Shown: positions 54,121 to 63,289, counted from the stretch's first letter. The stretch: 64,000 nucleotides of DNA from Mycobacterium sp. ACS4331 (GCF_001667265.1 NZ_LZHW01000093.1:1-64000); one strand, 5' to 3'. Translations and numbers: made by a program. The notes: generated from the sequence alone by a model not told the origin.

Positions 54121-54912
54121 TCAGTTGCCGGCGTCCTGGCAGATCTTCCACTGGTCGTCGCGGAACTGCAGGTCGAGGCTGCGGGTCGAGCGTGTGCTGG
54201 GGTCGGACTCCATGAACGTGGTGACGTTGGCCTCGGCGTGTTCGCCGTTGATCACGACCTGATCCACGCTGGCGATCACGGGGTACTGGCCCGCGTCGGC
54301 GACCCGGCGGTGGATCTCATCCCACTGCCTCTGGTCGTAGTTGTTGTAGCTCTCCGCCGTCTGCCCGCAGGTGATCCCGCGCAGCATGACCAGGTCGCCC
54401 TTCTCGATCGCGGTGTCGTACTTCATGATCGTGTCCTTGACCCGATCCTCCTGCGACACCCCGATCGAGGTGTTGCGGGTGAGCAGCACCGTGCCCAGCA
54501 CCGCGACGGCCGCGAGGGCTGCGATCACCAGGATGAGCGCGAGCACCCAGCCCCAGCTGCGGCGGTTCCGCGGCGGCTTAGGGGCGCCGGGGCGCGGCGG
54601 GATCGCTTGCGGCGCAGCGATTTTTGGTGCGTGATCGGATCCCTGCGAGGTGTCGCCGAGGGCGGTGAAGACCTCGGTCTCGGGGTCCGGGGTGGTGTCG
54701 ATCACCTGGGTCGAGCCCGCGTCCATCCCCGACGGTGCGGTGAACCGGCGCTCATCGGGGTCCACGGTGGGCAGCGGGTTTGCGTCGGTGTCGGGATCCT
54801 GCTGTGCGGAGATGATCTCGGTCTCGGCGTTCTCCGACTGCGCGTGCTCGCGCGCGGTGTCCGGATCAGAGGGCGCAGGCCCGTCCTGATCGGGCTCAGG
54901 TGGATTCGACAT
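54121..54912 (-). CDS. Membrane-anchored DUF-type protein, Rv0361-like
   Basis: A 263-residue protein from ATG 54912; the frame is open further upstream but over unrelated sequence. A long acidic, Pro/Asp-rich cytosolic segment (1-125) is followed by PRNRRSWGWVLALILVIAALAA with one span (about 132-154) and an extracytoplasmic domain (about 160-263) of the Mce-associated/NTF2-like appearance (VKDTIMKYDTAIEKGDLVML, HAEANVTTFMESDPS, DLQFRDDQWKICQDAGN) with two cysteines. It matches M. tuberculosis Rv0361 in plan and place. The domain resembles lumenal transport-factor-like folds that bind small ligands. Confidence 0.85.
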   Translation of the reverse strand: MSNPPEPDQDGPAPSDPDTAREHAQSENAETEIISAQQDPDTDANPLPTVDPDERRFTAPSGMDAGSTQVIDTTPDPETEVFTALGDTSQGSDHAPKIAAPQAIPPRPGAPKPPRNRRSWGWVLALILVIAALAAVAVLGTVLLTRNTSIGVSQEDRVKDTIMKYDTAIEKGDLVMLRGITCGQTAESYNNYDQRQWDEIHRRVADAGQYPVIASVDQVVINGEHAEANVTTFMESDPSTRSTRSLDLQFRDDQWKICQDAGN

Positions 54913-55039
54913 CGGTGCTGCGGTCCTCCACTTCGTGCGGCGGGCTGAGTAGTCCGAGCGCAAGCCTAGCGCCGCGACGATGCCGCCTCGCATCGACGGG
55001 CGTGGGGGTGGTGTGGCGGCTCGGGGGAGGAGCGGCAGA

Positions 55040-55465
55040 ATGGTCGCCATGACGCGGATGGGTGATCTCCTGGGACCGGACCCGGTGCTGCTGCCTGGCG
55101 ACAGCGAAGCCGAAGCCGAATTGGACGCCGGCGAGAAGCCCGCGATCGTGGCGGCGGCCCATCCGTCGGCCTCGGTCGCGTGGGCGACGCTGGCCGAGGA
55201 GGCTCTCGCGGACGACAAGGCCGTGACGGCCTACGCCTACGCCCGCACGGGGTACCACCGAGGTCTCGACCAGTTGCGGCGCAACGGCTGGAAGGGTTTC
55301 GGTCCGGTTCCGTATGCGCACGAGCCCAATCGCGGCTTCCTGCGCTGCGTCGCCGCGTTGGCCCGGGCCGCCGAGAACATCGGCGAGACCGAGGAGTACG
55401 CGCGCTGCCTCGACCTGCTCGACGACTGCGATCCGTCGGCGCGTGCCGAACTCGGGCTGAGCTGA
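55040..55465 (+). CDS. DUF3151 protein, Rv0360c-like
   Basis: A 141-residue protein. ATG 55040 has GGAGGAG at good distance; ATG 55049 or 55058 are weaker alternatives. All-helical, tetratricopeptide-like: ASVAWATLAEEALADDKAVTAYAYARTGYHRGLDQLRRNGW, then NRGFLRCVAALARAAENIGETEEYARCLDLL. The YHRGLDxLRxNGWKGxGPVP block is highly characteristic of the DUF3151 family of actinobacteria. Function unknown; the helical repeats suggest protein binding. Convergent with the CDF gene. Confidence 0.88.
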   Translation: MVAMTRMGDLLGPDPVLLPGDSEAEAELDAGEKPAIVAAAHPSASVAWATLAEEALADDKAVTAYAYARTGYHRGLDQLRRNGWKGFGPVPYAHEPNRGFLRCVAALARAAENIGETEEYARCLDLLDDCDPSARAELGLS

Positions 55466-55475
55466 CGGGTCGGAC

Positions 55476-56369
55476 TCAGCAGTCCTTCCCGGTGCCGCAG
55501 TCGTCGCCGACTCCGGGCGGTTCGACCTGCACGGTCGCGTGCTCGAGTCCGCGTGCGGCCAGGACGGCGCGGGCCTCGAGCAGCACCTGAGCCGAGTCGC
55601 CGCTGCTGGTCAGGTGGGCTGTGGCCATATCGCGGCCGGGCACCAGCGTCCACACGTGCAGGTCGTGCACATCGGTGACCCCGGGCACGGCCCGCAGCGC
55701 GGTCCGCAGTTCCTCGACGTCGATGTGGGTCGGTGAGGACTCCGAGAGGATCCGCAGCGCCGCACGCGCAAGGGCGATCGCGCGCGGGAGCACCCAGAGC
55801 GCGACCAGGACTGCGACGACGACGTCGGCGTAGGGCCATCCCGTCGTCACGGTGACGATGCCGGCGATCAGGACGCCGATGCTGCCGACGGTGTCGGCCA
55901 CGACCTCCATGTAGGCGCCCTTGACGGCGAGGCTCTTCTCGGCGTGGGAGCGCAGCAGCACCACCACGAGCGCGTTGGCGACCAGACCCGCAAGGGCGAC
56001 GACGATCATCGGAACGCCGGGCACCTCGGGTGCGTTGCCGAGGCGTTCGAAGGCCTCGAAGAGGATGAAGGCGGCCACGCCCAGCAGCAGTGCGGCGTTG
56101 GCGACGGCGGTGAACACCTCGGCGCGGTGCCATCCGTAGGTGCGGGCCGCCGAGGCCGAACCGTGCCGGGCCAGCAGCACCGCGGTCAGCCCCATGAACA
56201 TCGCGACCAGGTCGGTGAGCATGTGGCCCGCGTCGGCGAGCAGCGCGATCGAATTGATCAGCAGTGCCGTGGTCAGTTCCAGCACGAAGAACGCCGCCAG
56301 AATCGCGGCGGCGATGACCATGCGGCTGACCCGAGAGTCAGTGTGGCTGTGATCGTGGCCGGCGCCCAT
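55476..56369 (-). CDS. Cation diffusion facilitator (metal efflux)
   Basis: A 297-residue CDF transporter from ATG 56369. His-rich start (HDHSHTDS), six spans with the family metal-site residues in LLADAGHMLTDLVAM (span 2) and MEVVADTVGSIGVLIAG (span 5), then a cytosolic ferredoxin-like domain (VDVEELRTALRAVPGVTDVHDLHVW) and a Cys-containing end (DDCGTGKDC). Members export Zn, Co or Cd; here the H-D pattern matches Zn/Cd type. An AT-rich dyad sits in the upstream region, a good place for an ArsR/SmtB-type sensor. Confidence 0.92.
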   Translation of the reverse strand: MGAGHDHSHTDSRVSRMVIAAAILAAFFVLELTTALLINSIALLADAGHMLTDLVAMFMGLTAVLLARHGSASAARTYGWHRAEVFTAVANAALLLGVAAFILFEAFERLGNAPEVPGVPMIVVALAGLVANALVVVLLRSHAEKSLAVKGAYMEVVADTVGSIGVLIAGIVTVTTGWPYADVVVAVLVALWVLPRAIALARAALRILSESSPTHIDVEELRTALRAVPGVTDVHDLHVWTLVPGRDMATAHLTSSGDSAQVLLEARAVLAARGLEHATVQVEPPGVGDDCGTGKDC

Positions 56370-56379
56370 ACCGGCAATC

Positions 56380-56397
56380 TATGCGTATTGATGCATA
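56380..56397. promoter_or_regulatory. Metal-sensor-like dyad upstream of the CDF gene
   Basis: TATGC (56380-56384) and GCATA (56393-56397) with an AT-rich centre, 11 bases before the CDF start, in the 39-base gap to the protease gene. ArsR/SmtB-family sites have this look. No such regulator is encoded in the window. Confidence 0.4.
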
Positions 56398-56408
56398 TAT
56401 CGCAAGAG

Positions 56409-57188
56409 TCATAACCAGGCCGACCAGAACCGGGTGAGCTGGCTGCCCATCCAGGCGAACTGCTCGTTGACGCCGGACCACTCGAAGACCTCGCCGACGG
56501 CGCCGAAGAACAGCCGATTCAGCGGCGGGGCGATCAGCAGGACAACGACGATCAGGAAGCCCCACTGCTTGAACCCGTCGAGCGCGCGCTGGGTCTCGGG
56601 CTTCAGGTGCGGCTCCAGCGCGCCGTAGCCGTCGAGGCCGGGGACGGGCAGCAGGTTGAGCACCAGGGCCATCAGCTGCAGCAGGGCCAGGAACGCGACC
56701 CCGGCCCAGAACACCGCGTGGGCGGGATCGAAGAACAGCCGGACCGACACCAGGAGCAGGATCGCGAGCACGAGGTTGGCGAACGGGCCGGCCAGGCTCA
56801 CCAGCGTCCGCTGCCGCGGCGTCATCCAGGATGTGCGGACATACACAGCTCCACCGGGCAGCCCGATGCCGCCGAGCGCGATGAACAGCAGCGGCAGTGC
56901 GATCGACAGTCCCGGGTGGGAGTACTTGAGCGGATTGAGCGTCAGGTAGCCGCGCGACTCGATGTCGTGATCGCCGAACCTCCACGCAGTGGCGGCGTGC
57001 CCGAACTCGTGCAGGCACAGCGAGACGACCCACCCGGCGATGACGAAGATGAACACCCCGGCATAGGCGAGCGCATTGACGGTGTCGGCCGCGAGCCAGG
57101 CCAGCACGCCGCCGAGTGCGGTGACGGCCAGGACGGCCAGAAAGATCGGGCTCGGACGCACCGACTGGCGAAGGGGACGTACGTTCAC
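56409..57188 (-). CDS. Site-2 protease family metalloprotease, Rv0359-like
   Basis: A 259-residue M50 protease with five to six spans. The zinc motif HEFGH is at residues 60-64 within a membrane helix. The second metal-ligand motif is LNLLPVPGLDGYGALEP near 190, the NPxPxLDG pattern. No PDZ domain: the short class as M. tuberculosis Rv0359. Such intramembrane proteases cut single-span proteins, often anti-sigma factors. It runs leftward before the CDF gene with a 39-base gap containing an operator-like dyad. Confidence 0.92.
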   Translation of the reverse strand: MNVRPLRQSVRPSPIFLAVLAVTALGGVLAWLAADTVNALAYAGVFIFVIAGWVVSLCLHEFGHAATAWRFGDHDIESRGYLTLNPLKYSHPGLSIALPLLFIALGGIGLPGGAVYVRTSWMTPRQRTLVSLAGPFANLVLAILLLVSVRLFFDPAHAVFWAGVAFLALLQLMALVLNLLPVPGLDGYGALEPHLKPETQRALDGFKQWGFLIVVVLLIAPPLNRLFFGAVGEVFEWSGVNEQFAWMGSQLTRFWSAWL

Positions 57189-57197
57189 CCCCGCAAA

Positions 57198-57809
57198 CTA
57201 CTCGCGGGTGCGGCCCACCCGCAGCCAGCCCTGGGTGTGCCGGTAGAACGTCGACCGCCGAACCGGCCGTGGCATCGGCACACCGTCCCGGATGACCGTG
57301 GCGGCCGGGGTGCCGAGTTGGGCGGCCCGGCCGGTGACCCACTGCGGTCTGCGCAGCGGCCCCGGCGGCAGGACGGCGGCCCGCAGCCCCGGCATCACGT
57401 TGATGGGCTGGACCCGCAGCGCTGGGGCGTGGCCGTCGAACAACACCGTGTCGTCGACGATGGCCTCGCCCTCGATCGCCTCGGCGCCGTCGGCGGGCAG
57501 CCAGCGCGCCTCGCTGACCAGCACGGTCCCCGTCTCGTCGCGAATGAGCGGGACGCGCTGCGCGGACCCGGTCAGGGCCTGTCGGGCACCCCGGCGCCGC
57601 GTCACATGGGCCACCTCGACATCGAGCCGCTCAGTGCGCAGCAGTCGCGTCAGGACCGTCGACAGGTCGGCCGAGGAGCCCAGCACCACCACCCGGCGCG
57701 CCTGCTCGGTCACGGCGTCGATGTCGTCCGAACCCGTCACGCGGACGGTCGGCAACGTCCGCAGCGGCCGGGGCACGCGGCGGTCTCCGAAGAGCAACAC
57801 AACGGTCAA
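57198..57809 (-). CDS. Conserved hypothetical protein, Rv0358-like
   Basis: A 203-residue soluble protein. No ATG or GTG fits; TTG 57809 is chosen because AGGAG stands exactly five bases before it and the preceding frame lacks protein character. The start LTVVLLFGDRRVPRPLRT and the following VTGSDDIDAVTEQARRVVVLGSSADLSTVL look like an alpha/beta nucleotide or sugar-binding fold, but no catalytic motif is obvious. It matches M. tuberculosis Rv0358 in position next to purA. Nine bases separate it from the protease gene downstream, so the pair is probably co-transcribed. Confidence 0.8.
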   Translation of the reverse strand: MTVVLLFGDRRVPRPLRTLPTVRVTGSDDIDAVTEQARRVVVLGSSADLSTVLTRLLRTERLDVEVAHVTRRRGARQALTGSAQRVPLIRDETGTVLVSEARWLPADGAEAIEGEAIVDDTVLFDGHAPALRVQPINVMPGLRAAVLPPGPLRRPQWVTGRAAQLGTPAATVIRDGVPMPRPVRRSTFYRHTQGWLRVGRTRE

Positions 57810-57892
57810 GGCGGCTCCTGACAGTTCACTGGGATATGGTGGGTCACCGGCTGGACCTGAATGATCAGGCCAAATGAGCAGGAGACTATGCC

Positions 57893-59188
57893 ATGCCGGC
57901 AATCGTCCTCATCGGCGCCCAATGGGGTGACGAGGGCAAAGGTAAAGCCACCGATCTTCTCGGTGGACGTGTGCAGTGGGTGGTGCGGTACCAGGGCGGC
58001 AACAATGCCGGTCACACCGTGGTGCTTCCCACCGGCGAGAACTTCGCGCTGCACCTCATCCCCTCCGGGATCCTGACGCCGGGGGTCACCAACGTGATCG
58101 GCAACGGCGTCGTCGTCGACCCCGGTGTGCTGTTGACGGAGCTGTCCGGGCTCGAGGAGCGCGGAGTCGACACCAGCAGACTCCTCATCTCGGCCGACGC
58201 GCATCTGCTGATGCCCTACCACGTGGCGATCGACAAGGTCGTCGAGCGCTACGCGGGCAACAAGAAGATCGGCACGACGGGTCGCGGGATCGGTCCGTGC
58301 TACCAGGACAAGATCGCCCGAATCGGCATCCGCGTCGCCGACGTGCTCGACGAGGGGCTGCTGGCCGACAAGATCGGCGCGGCGCTGGAGTTCAAGAACC
58401 AGGTGCTGGTCAAGATCTACAACCGCAAGGCGCTGGAGCCCGACGAGGTGCTGACCAACCTGCTCGAGCAGGCCGCGGGCTTCAAGCATCGGATCGCCGA
58501 CGCGCGCCTGCTGCTCAACGAAGCCCTGGAGAACGGCGAGACGGTCCTGCTCGAGGGCTCGCAGGGCACGTTGCTCGACGTCGACCACGGCACCTACCCC
58601 TTCGTGACGTCGTCGAACCCGACGGCCGGCGGCGCCGCGGTGGGCTCGGGCATCGGACCCACCCGCATCACGACGGTGCTGGGCATACTCAAGGCCTACA
58701 CGACGCGCGTCGGGTCCGGGCCGTTCCCGACCGAGCTGTTCGACGAGCACGGCGAGTACCTCGCCAAGACCGGCGGGGAGATCGGCGTGACGACGGGCCG
58801 CCGCCGGCGCTGCGGGTGGTTCGACGCGGTGATCGCGCGCTACGCGACGCGGGTCAACGGCATCACCGACTACTTCCTGACCAAACTCGACGTCCTGTCG
58901 TCGCTGGAGACGGTGCCGATCTGCGTGGGTTACCGCGTCGACGGCAAGCGCACCGACGAGATGCCGATGACTCAGGCCGACATTGCCCGCGCCGAGCCCA
59001 TCTACGAGGAGATGCCGGGCTGGTGGGAGGACATCTCGGCCGCCCGCGAGTTCGACGATCTGCCCGCCAAGGCGCGGGACTACGTGCTGCGCCTCGAGGA
59101 ACTCGCCGGAGCGCACGTCTCCTGTGTCGGCGTGGGGCCGGGCCGGGATCAGACCATCGTGCGCCGCGACATCCTGGCGGCTCGGTAG
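57893..59188 (+). CDS. purA: Adenylosuccinate synthetase
   Basis: A 431-residue enzyme (432 in M. tuberculosis). GAGGAG-like GCAGGAGA lies before ATG 57893. The P-loop-like GDEGKGK at 12-18 binds GTP, NNAGHTVVL carries the catalytic His, IGTTGRGIGPCYQDK follows, and SEGSQGTLLDVDHGTYP and TRVGSGPFPTEL are typical. It joins IMP and aspartate on the way to AMP. Overlap by one base with the next gene. The Rv0358-like gene is divergent 83 bases away, as in M. tuberculosis. Confidence 0.98.
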   Translation: MPAIVLIGAQWGDEGKGKATDLLGGRVQWVVRYQGGNNAGHTVVLPTGENFALHLIPSGILTPGVTNVIGNGVVVDPGVLLTELSGLEERGVDTSRLLISADAHLLMPYHVAIDKVVERYAGNKKIGTTGRGIGPCYQDKIARIGIRVADVLDEGLLADKIGAALEFKNQVLVKIYNRKALEPDEVLTNLLEQAAGFKHRIADARLLLNEALENGETVLLEGSQGTLLDVDHGTYPFVTSSNPTAGGAAVGSGIGPTRITTVLGILKAYTTRVGSGPFPTELFDEHGEYLAKTGGEIGVTTGRRRRCGWFDAVIARYATRVNGITDYFLTKLDVLSSLETVPICVGYRVDGKRTDEMPMTQADIARAEPIYEEMPGWWEDISAAREFDDLPAKARDYVLRLEELAGAHVSCVGVGPGRDQTIVRRDILAAR

Positions 59189-59835
59189 TGAGTCACGACT
59201 ACGGTCTGGATCCGCGCAGGGCGGATCCAGAGTACGACCGGCATGGCGGGTTTCCGGTCTTCGAGGCCGCCGAGCCGGGTCCGGGGTTCGGCCGGTTCGT
59301 GACGGCGATGCGCCGCCTGCAGGATCTGGCGGTCTCAGCCAACCCGTCGGCGGACACCTGGACCGACGCGGCCGACCGCGTCGAGGCACTGGTGTCTGAA
59401 CTCGCGCCGTTCGAGGCCGCCGAAGGCGTCGGGCCGGCCAACCGCGTGCCCGACCTGCCGGGCGCGGGCAGCCTGCTCGCACCGCCGTGGGTGGTGGACA
59501 AGTTCGAACCCGACGAGGTGCGGCTGCGCGTGACGTTCAGCCGATACCACGTGGGCGGCAACTACGCGGTGCACGGCGGTGTGCTGCCAATGCTGTTCGA
59601 CTCGCTGTTCGGCATGGTCATCCACGCCGCGGGCCGGCCGATCAGCCGCACCGGTTTCCTGCACGTCGACTACCGCCGGGTCACCCCGATCGACGTCGAG
59701 TTGCATGCCCGCGGCTGGATCCGAGAAGCGCAGGGGCGCAAGGCTTTCGTCAACGCCGAACTGCGCAACTCCGACGACGAACTGTTGGCCGAGGCCCACG
59801 GCCTGATGATCCGGCTGCTGGCCGGACAGCCCTAG
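59188..59835 (+). CDS. Hotdog-fold thioesterase-like protein
   Basis: A 215-residue protein from GTG 59188, whose first base is the last base of the purA stop. The C-terminal hotdog domain (about 100-205) has GGNYAVHGGVLPMLFDSLFGMVIHAAGRP, the typical central helix with H-G-G and D, then FLHVDYRRVTPIDVELHARGWI and FVNAELRNSDDELLAEAHGLMI. The N-terminal 95 residues are acidic and specific to this mycobacterial family. Acyl-CoA thioesterase activity is likely but the catalytic Asp/Glu assignment is uncertain. Confidence 0.85.
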   Translation: MSHDYGLDPRRADPEYDRHGGFPVFEAAEPGPGFGRFVTAMRRLQDLAVSANPSADTWTDAADRVEALVSELAPFEAAEGVGPANRVPDLPGAGSLLAPPWVVDKFEPDEVRLRVTFSRYHVGGNYAVHGGVLPMLFDSLFGMVIHAAGRPISRTGFLHVDYRRVTPIDVELHARGWIREAQGRKAFVNAELRNSDDELLAEAHGLMIRLLAGQP

Positions 59836-59876
59836 TTTCACCCCGCCGCCGCCGCGGTCTGCGCTTGAATGTCCCG

Positions 59877-60557
59877 GTGAAACCGAACAGACTGCGCCGC
59901 CTGTCCACTCCGCGCGCCGCCGGCCTGGCCGGCGTGCTGTTCGCGGTGCTGTTCGGTGCCGCCCTGGTGCTGATCCGCACGGCCGTGCCGGAGGGGGCGG
60001 AGGCGGACTCGCCGTGGCTCGACGGCGCCACCACCCATCTGAAGTGGGCGTCGGTGCTGATGCCGTTCGCCGGCATCGCGTTCCTGTGGTTCATCGGTGT
60101 GGTGCGCGACGGGTTGGGCGGGTACGAGGATCGGTTCTTCGCCACGGTGTTGTTCGGCAGCGGCCTGCTGTTTCTCGCGATGATGTTCGCCACCTCGGCG
60201 GTCGGCGCCGCGCTGATCGCCACGCGCGCGGTGTCGGTCGACCCCGCCGTGCACGCCGAGTTGGCGGCGTTCGGAAGGGTTCTGCTGCTGACGTTCTCCA
60301 AGACCTACGGACTGCGGATGGGCGCGGTGTTCATGATCTCGTTGGCGACCATCTGGCTCAAGACGGGTCTGATGCCGCGCTGGCTCATCATCGGGACGTA
60401 CGTTGCCGCGCTGGTGCTGCTGCTCGCCAGTGACCTCAGCATGTGGACCGTGCTGGCGTTCCCGGCCTGGGTTCTGGTGGTCGGCGTGCTGGCGCTGAGC
60501 CGTGCCGGGGTGATCGACATGCACTTCGGTGAGGACAGGCGCCACGACGCCGTGTGA
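59877..60557 (+). CDS. Six-span conserved membrane protein
   Basis: A 226-residue protein. GTG 59877 (first residues VKPNRLRRLSTPRAAGLAG) is the only reasonable start close to the spans. Hydrophobic segments lie at about 16-36, 56-78, 90-115, 135-160, 168-186 and 190-212, with short charged loops including FGRVLLLTFSKTYGLRMGAVF. No family recognised. It lies 41 bases from the hotdog gene and convergent with the MMPL transporter. Function unknown. Confidence 0.8.
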   Translation: MKPNRLRRLSTPRAAGLAGVLFAVLFGAALVLIRTAVPEGAEADSPWLDGATTHLKWASVLMPFAGIAFLWFIGVVRDGLGGYEDRFFATVLFGSGLLFLAMMFATSAVGAALIATRAVSVDPAVHAELAAFGRVLLLTFSKTYGLRMGAVFMISLATIWLKTGLMPRWLIIGTYVAALVLLLASDLSMWTVLAFPAWVLVVGVLALSRAGVIDMHFGEDRRHDAV

Positions 60558-60618
60558 CGTGCGGCCGCGCGCCCCCGGAGAACGCGAGACGTGAACCTCT
60601 GCGCACCGATACGGCGTG

Positions 60619-62742
60619 TCATCGCCGACGTTTACGTGTCGCCGTCGCTGGCGCCGCGTGGCGGGGTGCGCGCTCGGCCGACTGGTCGGCACGGTCGGCT
60701 TGGCCGGTGTCGTCGGCATCGAATCGGGCCGGCCACCACACCCGCGGCCCGATCAGCGTGAACAGTGCGGGGATCACGACCGTGCGCACCAGGAACGTGT
60801 CCAGCAGGATCCCGAGGCCCACGATGATGCCCACCTGGGTGAGCACGATCAGGGGCAGCACGCCGAGAACGCAGAACACCGCGGCCAGCACGATGCCCGC
60901 GCTGGTGATGACGGCGCCGGTGGCGGAGACCGCACGCACGATCCCGGTGCGGGTGCCGTAGGTCGTGGTCTCCTCCCGCGCCCGCGTCACCAGGAAGATC
61001 GTGTAGTCCACGCCGAGGGCCACCAGGAACAGGAACGCATAGAGCGGCGTGCTGGTGTCGAGTGCGGGAAAACCGAAGACGTGCAGGCTGACCCAGCCGC
61101 CGAGCCCCAGCGCGGCGACCGAGGACAGCACCGTCACGCCGACCAGCAGCACGGGAGCCAGCACCGAGCGCAGCAGCACGACCAGCACGACGAGCACCAC
61201 GGCCAGGATCGCGGGGATGATGATCACCTGATCCCGGCTCGCCGAGTCGCGCACGTCGAGCGCCGTCGCGTCGGCGCCGCCGACCAGGGAGTCGGGATCG
61301 GCCTCGTGCACCGCGGAGCGCAGGGCGGTGATCGTGTCGAAGGCCTCGTCGCTGGCCGGGTCGGCGTCGATGATCACCGACCACTTCGTCAGCCCGTCGT
61401 GCTCACCGCTCGGGGCGCCCGACACCACACCGCTGGTGCCGTCGATGGCCCGCTGGATCGCCGCGGCGGCCTCGGTGGAGCCGACGACGTTGGTCGGGTC
61501 GGTCATGCCCGACGGGAAGTGTTCGGAGAGCACTTCGAAACCGGTGACCGACTCGGCCTTGACCCGGAACTGCTCGACCTGCGTCAGGCCGGTGTTCACT
61601 CCGAGCAGGCCCGAGGCCAGCACGAGCAGGGCGGCGATCGAGGCCGTCAGCACGACCGCCGGACGTTTGGCCACGCCGGAGGCGATGCGATGCCAGACCC
61701 CGGTCTCGACGGTGTCCTCGGTGCTTTCGCGGTCCGGATTGGGGATGAACGGCCAGAAGAGCCGCGTGCCGAACACCGCCAGCAGCGGCGGCAGCACGAA
61801 GATCGCGAACACCGCCGCGATCACCAGGCCGGTCGCGGCCTGCAGACCCAGGCTGCGCGTGCTCGGTGCCGCACCGAACAGCAGCGTCAGCAGGGCCAGC
61901 ACGACGGTGGCATTGCTGGCGACGATCGCCGGGCCCGCGGTGCGCACCGCGGTCGCCAGGGCCGCCCGGTGCTCACGGGTGTGGCGCAGTTCCTCGCGGT
62001 AACGCGAGATCAGCAGCAGTGCGTAGTTGGTGCCCGCACCGAACACCAGCACGCTCGTGATGCCCGCGGTCGAACCGTCGGCGATGAGGCCGGCCGCGGT
62101 CGTGACGCGTTCGCCGGCCACCGCGCCCACGCGGTCGGCGATCGCGACCACCAGAAGGGGGACAAGCCACAGGATCGGTGACCGGTAGGTGAGGATCAGC
62201 AGCAGCGCGACCACCGAGGCCGTGACGGCCAGCAGCGTGAAGTTGGCGCCGGAGAAGGCGTTGGCGATGTCGGCGCCGAACGCCGGCCCGCCCGTGAGCT
62301 GGGTCTGCAGCGCCGCGGGCAGACCGTCGGCGGCGGCCTCGCGCATCGAGGTCACGGTGTCGGTGAGGGCGAATCCGGACAGCTTGGAGTCCACGGGCAC
62401 GGCCGACAGCGCGGCCTTGCCGTCCTCGGACAACGCGGGCGGGGAGCCCTTGATCCGCTGACCCGCGGCTTCGGCGGCGGCACGGTCTTCGGGCGTCAGC
62501 GGCGCGCCGTCGGTGCGCGTGACGACCAGGATCGCCGGCGCCCTGTCGCCGCCGGGGAACTCCTTGATCAGTGCCGCGGCCCGTGCGGACTCGGCGGTGT
62601 CGGGCAGCGCGACGGGCGACTGCGATGCCGAGTCCGAACTGCCGGCGAGTCCCATCAGGGCGCCCGAGGCCAGGATGACCAGCAGTGCGATCAGCCAGGA
62701 TCGACGTGATGTGACGGCATGCGCAAGACGACTCCAACTCAC
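60619..62742 (-). CDS. MMPL/RND-type transporter
   Basis: A 707-residue transporter from GTG 62742 (first residues VSWSRLAHAVTSRRSWLIALL, the usual MMPL start); an ATG at 62781 would add 13 residues over the presumed operator. Two halves, each with a periplasmic domain: GAGTNYALLLISRYREELR (first membrane block) and LGVDYTIFLVTRAREETT (second), the MmpL-family DY/TN site being Asn in the first half. Smaller than the 11133 MmpL and without an mmpS partner. A divergent MarR gene 64 bases away is the probable regulator, so drug or lipid export is likely. Confidence 0.9.
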   Translation of the reverse strand: MSWSRLAHAVTSRRSWLIALLVILASGALMGLAGSSDSASQSPVALPDTAESARAAALIKEFPGGDRAPAILVVTRTDGAPLTPEDRAAAEAAGQRIKGSPPALSEDGKAALSAVPVDSKLSGFALTDTVTSMREAAADGLPAALQTQLTGGPAFGADIANAFSGANFTLLAVTASVVALLLILTYRSPILWLVPLLVVAIADRVGAVAGERVTTAAGLIADGSTAGITSVLVFGAGTNYALLLISRYREELRHTREHRAALATAVRTAGPAIVASNATVVLALLTLLFGAAPSTRSLGLQAATGLVIAAVFAIFVLPPLLAVFGTRLFWPFIPNPDRESTEDTVETGVWHRIASGVAKRPAVVLTASIAALLVLASGLLGVNTGLTQVEQFRVKAESVTGFEVLSEHFPSGMTDPTNVVGSTEAAAAIQRAIDGTSGVVSGAPSGEHDGLTKWSVIIDADPASDEAFDTITALRSAVHEADPDSLVGGADATALDVRDSASRDQVIIIPAILAVVLVVLVVLLRSVLAPVLLVGVTVLSSVAALGLGGWVSLHVFGFPALDTSTPLYAFLFLVALGVDYTIFLVTRAREETTTYGTRTGIVRAVSATGAVITSAGIVLAAVFCVLGVLPLIVLTQVGIIVGLGILLDTFLVRTVVIPALFTLIGPRVWWPARFDADDTGQADRADQSAERAPRHAAPATATRKRRR

Positions 62743-62769
62743 GGAGCCCAAGATACCCAGATAGTTCAG

Positions 62770-62800
62770 TTGCTTAAACATTGTGTGATCTGGCTACTCT
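62770..62800 (+). promoter_or_regulatory. Putative leaderless promoter of the MarR gene
   Basis: A -10 hexamer TACTCT (62795-62800) lies six bases before GTG 62807, placing the transcription start on the start codon. A TTGCTT (62770-62775) 19 bases further up is a fair -35 and overlaps TTGCTTAAACA, which could be the MarR operator. Confidence 0.4.
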
Positions 62801-62806
62801 GTGCCG

Positions 62807-63289
62807 GTGTCGCCACGGGACGATCTTGAGCGTCTGATCGCTGCGGATGTGCGGTCGCTGACGGCCGAGTCCGAACGGATCGGGCGTGTCTTCGCAGCGC
62901 GGAACGAGCTCGGCAGCAACGACTTCCGCGCCCTGGTGGACATCATGGTGGCCCACGACGCGGGGACCCCGCTGACCGCGGGGGAACTGCGGGATCGACT
63001 CGGTCTGTCCGGTGCGGCCATCACCTATCTGGTGGAGCGGATGATCGCCTCCGGCCACCTCACCCGGGAGGTCGATCCGGACGACCGGCGCAAGGTGATC
63101 CTGCGCTACGCCGACCACGGCGTGGAGGTGGCGCGCAGTTTCTTCACACCCCTGTCGGTCCACCACCACCGTGCGCTGGCGGACCTGCCCGACACCGACC
63201 TGGAGGCCGCGCACCGGGTCTTCGAGGCGATCGTCGCGGCCATGCAGTCCTTCTCCGAGGACCTGCACGATCGGCCGGTCACCGATTGA
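62807..63289 (+). CDS. MarR-family regulator
   Basis: A 160-residue winged-helix regulator; GTG 62807 suits a leaderless message, with GTG 62801 as alternative. DNA-binding part: NDFRALVDIMVAHDAGTPLT, GELRDRLGLSGAAITYLVERM and the wing TREVDPDDRRKVILRY. N- and C-terminal helices form the dimer. It is divergent from the MMPL transporter, 64 bases away, and is likely to repress it. The end overlaps the convergent antiporter gene by 11 bases. Confidence 0.9.
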   Translation: MSPRDDLERLIAADVRSLTAESERIGRVFAARNELGSNDFRALVDIMVAHDAGTPLTAGELRDRLGLSGAAITYLVERMIASGHLTREVDPDDRRKVILRYADHGVEVARSFFTPLSVHHHRALADLPDTDLEAAHRVFEAIVAAMQSFSEDLHDRPVTD

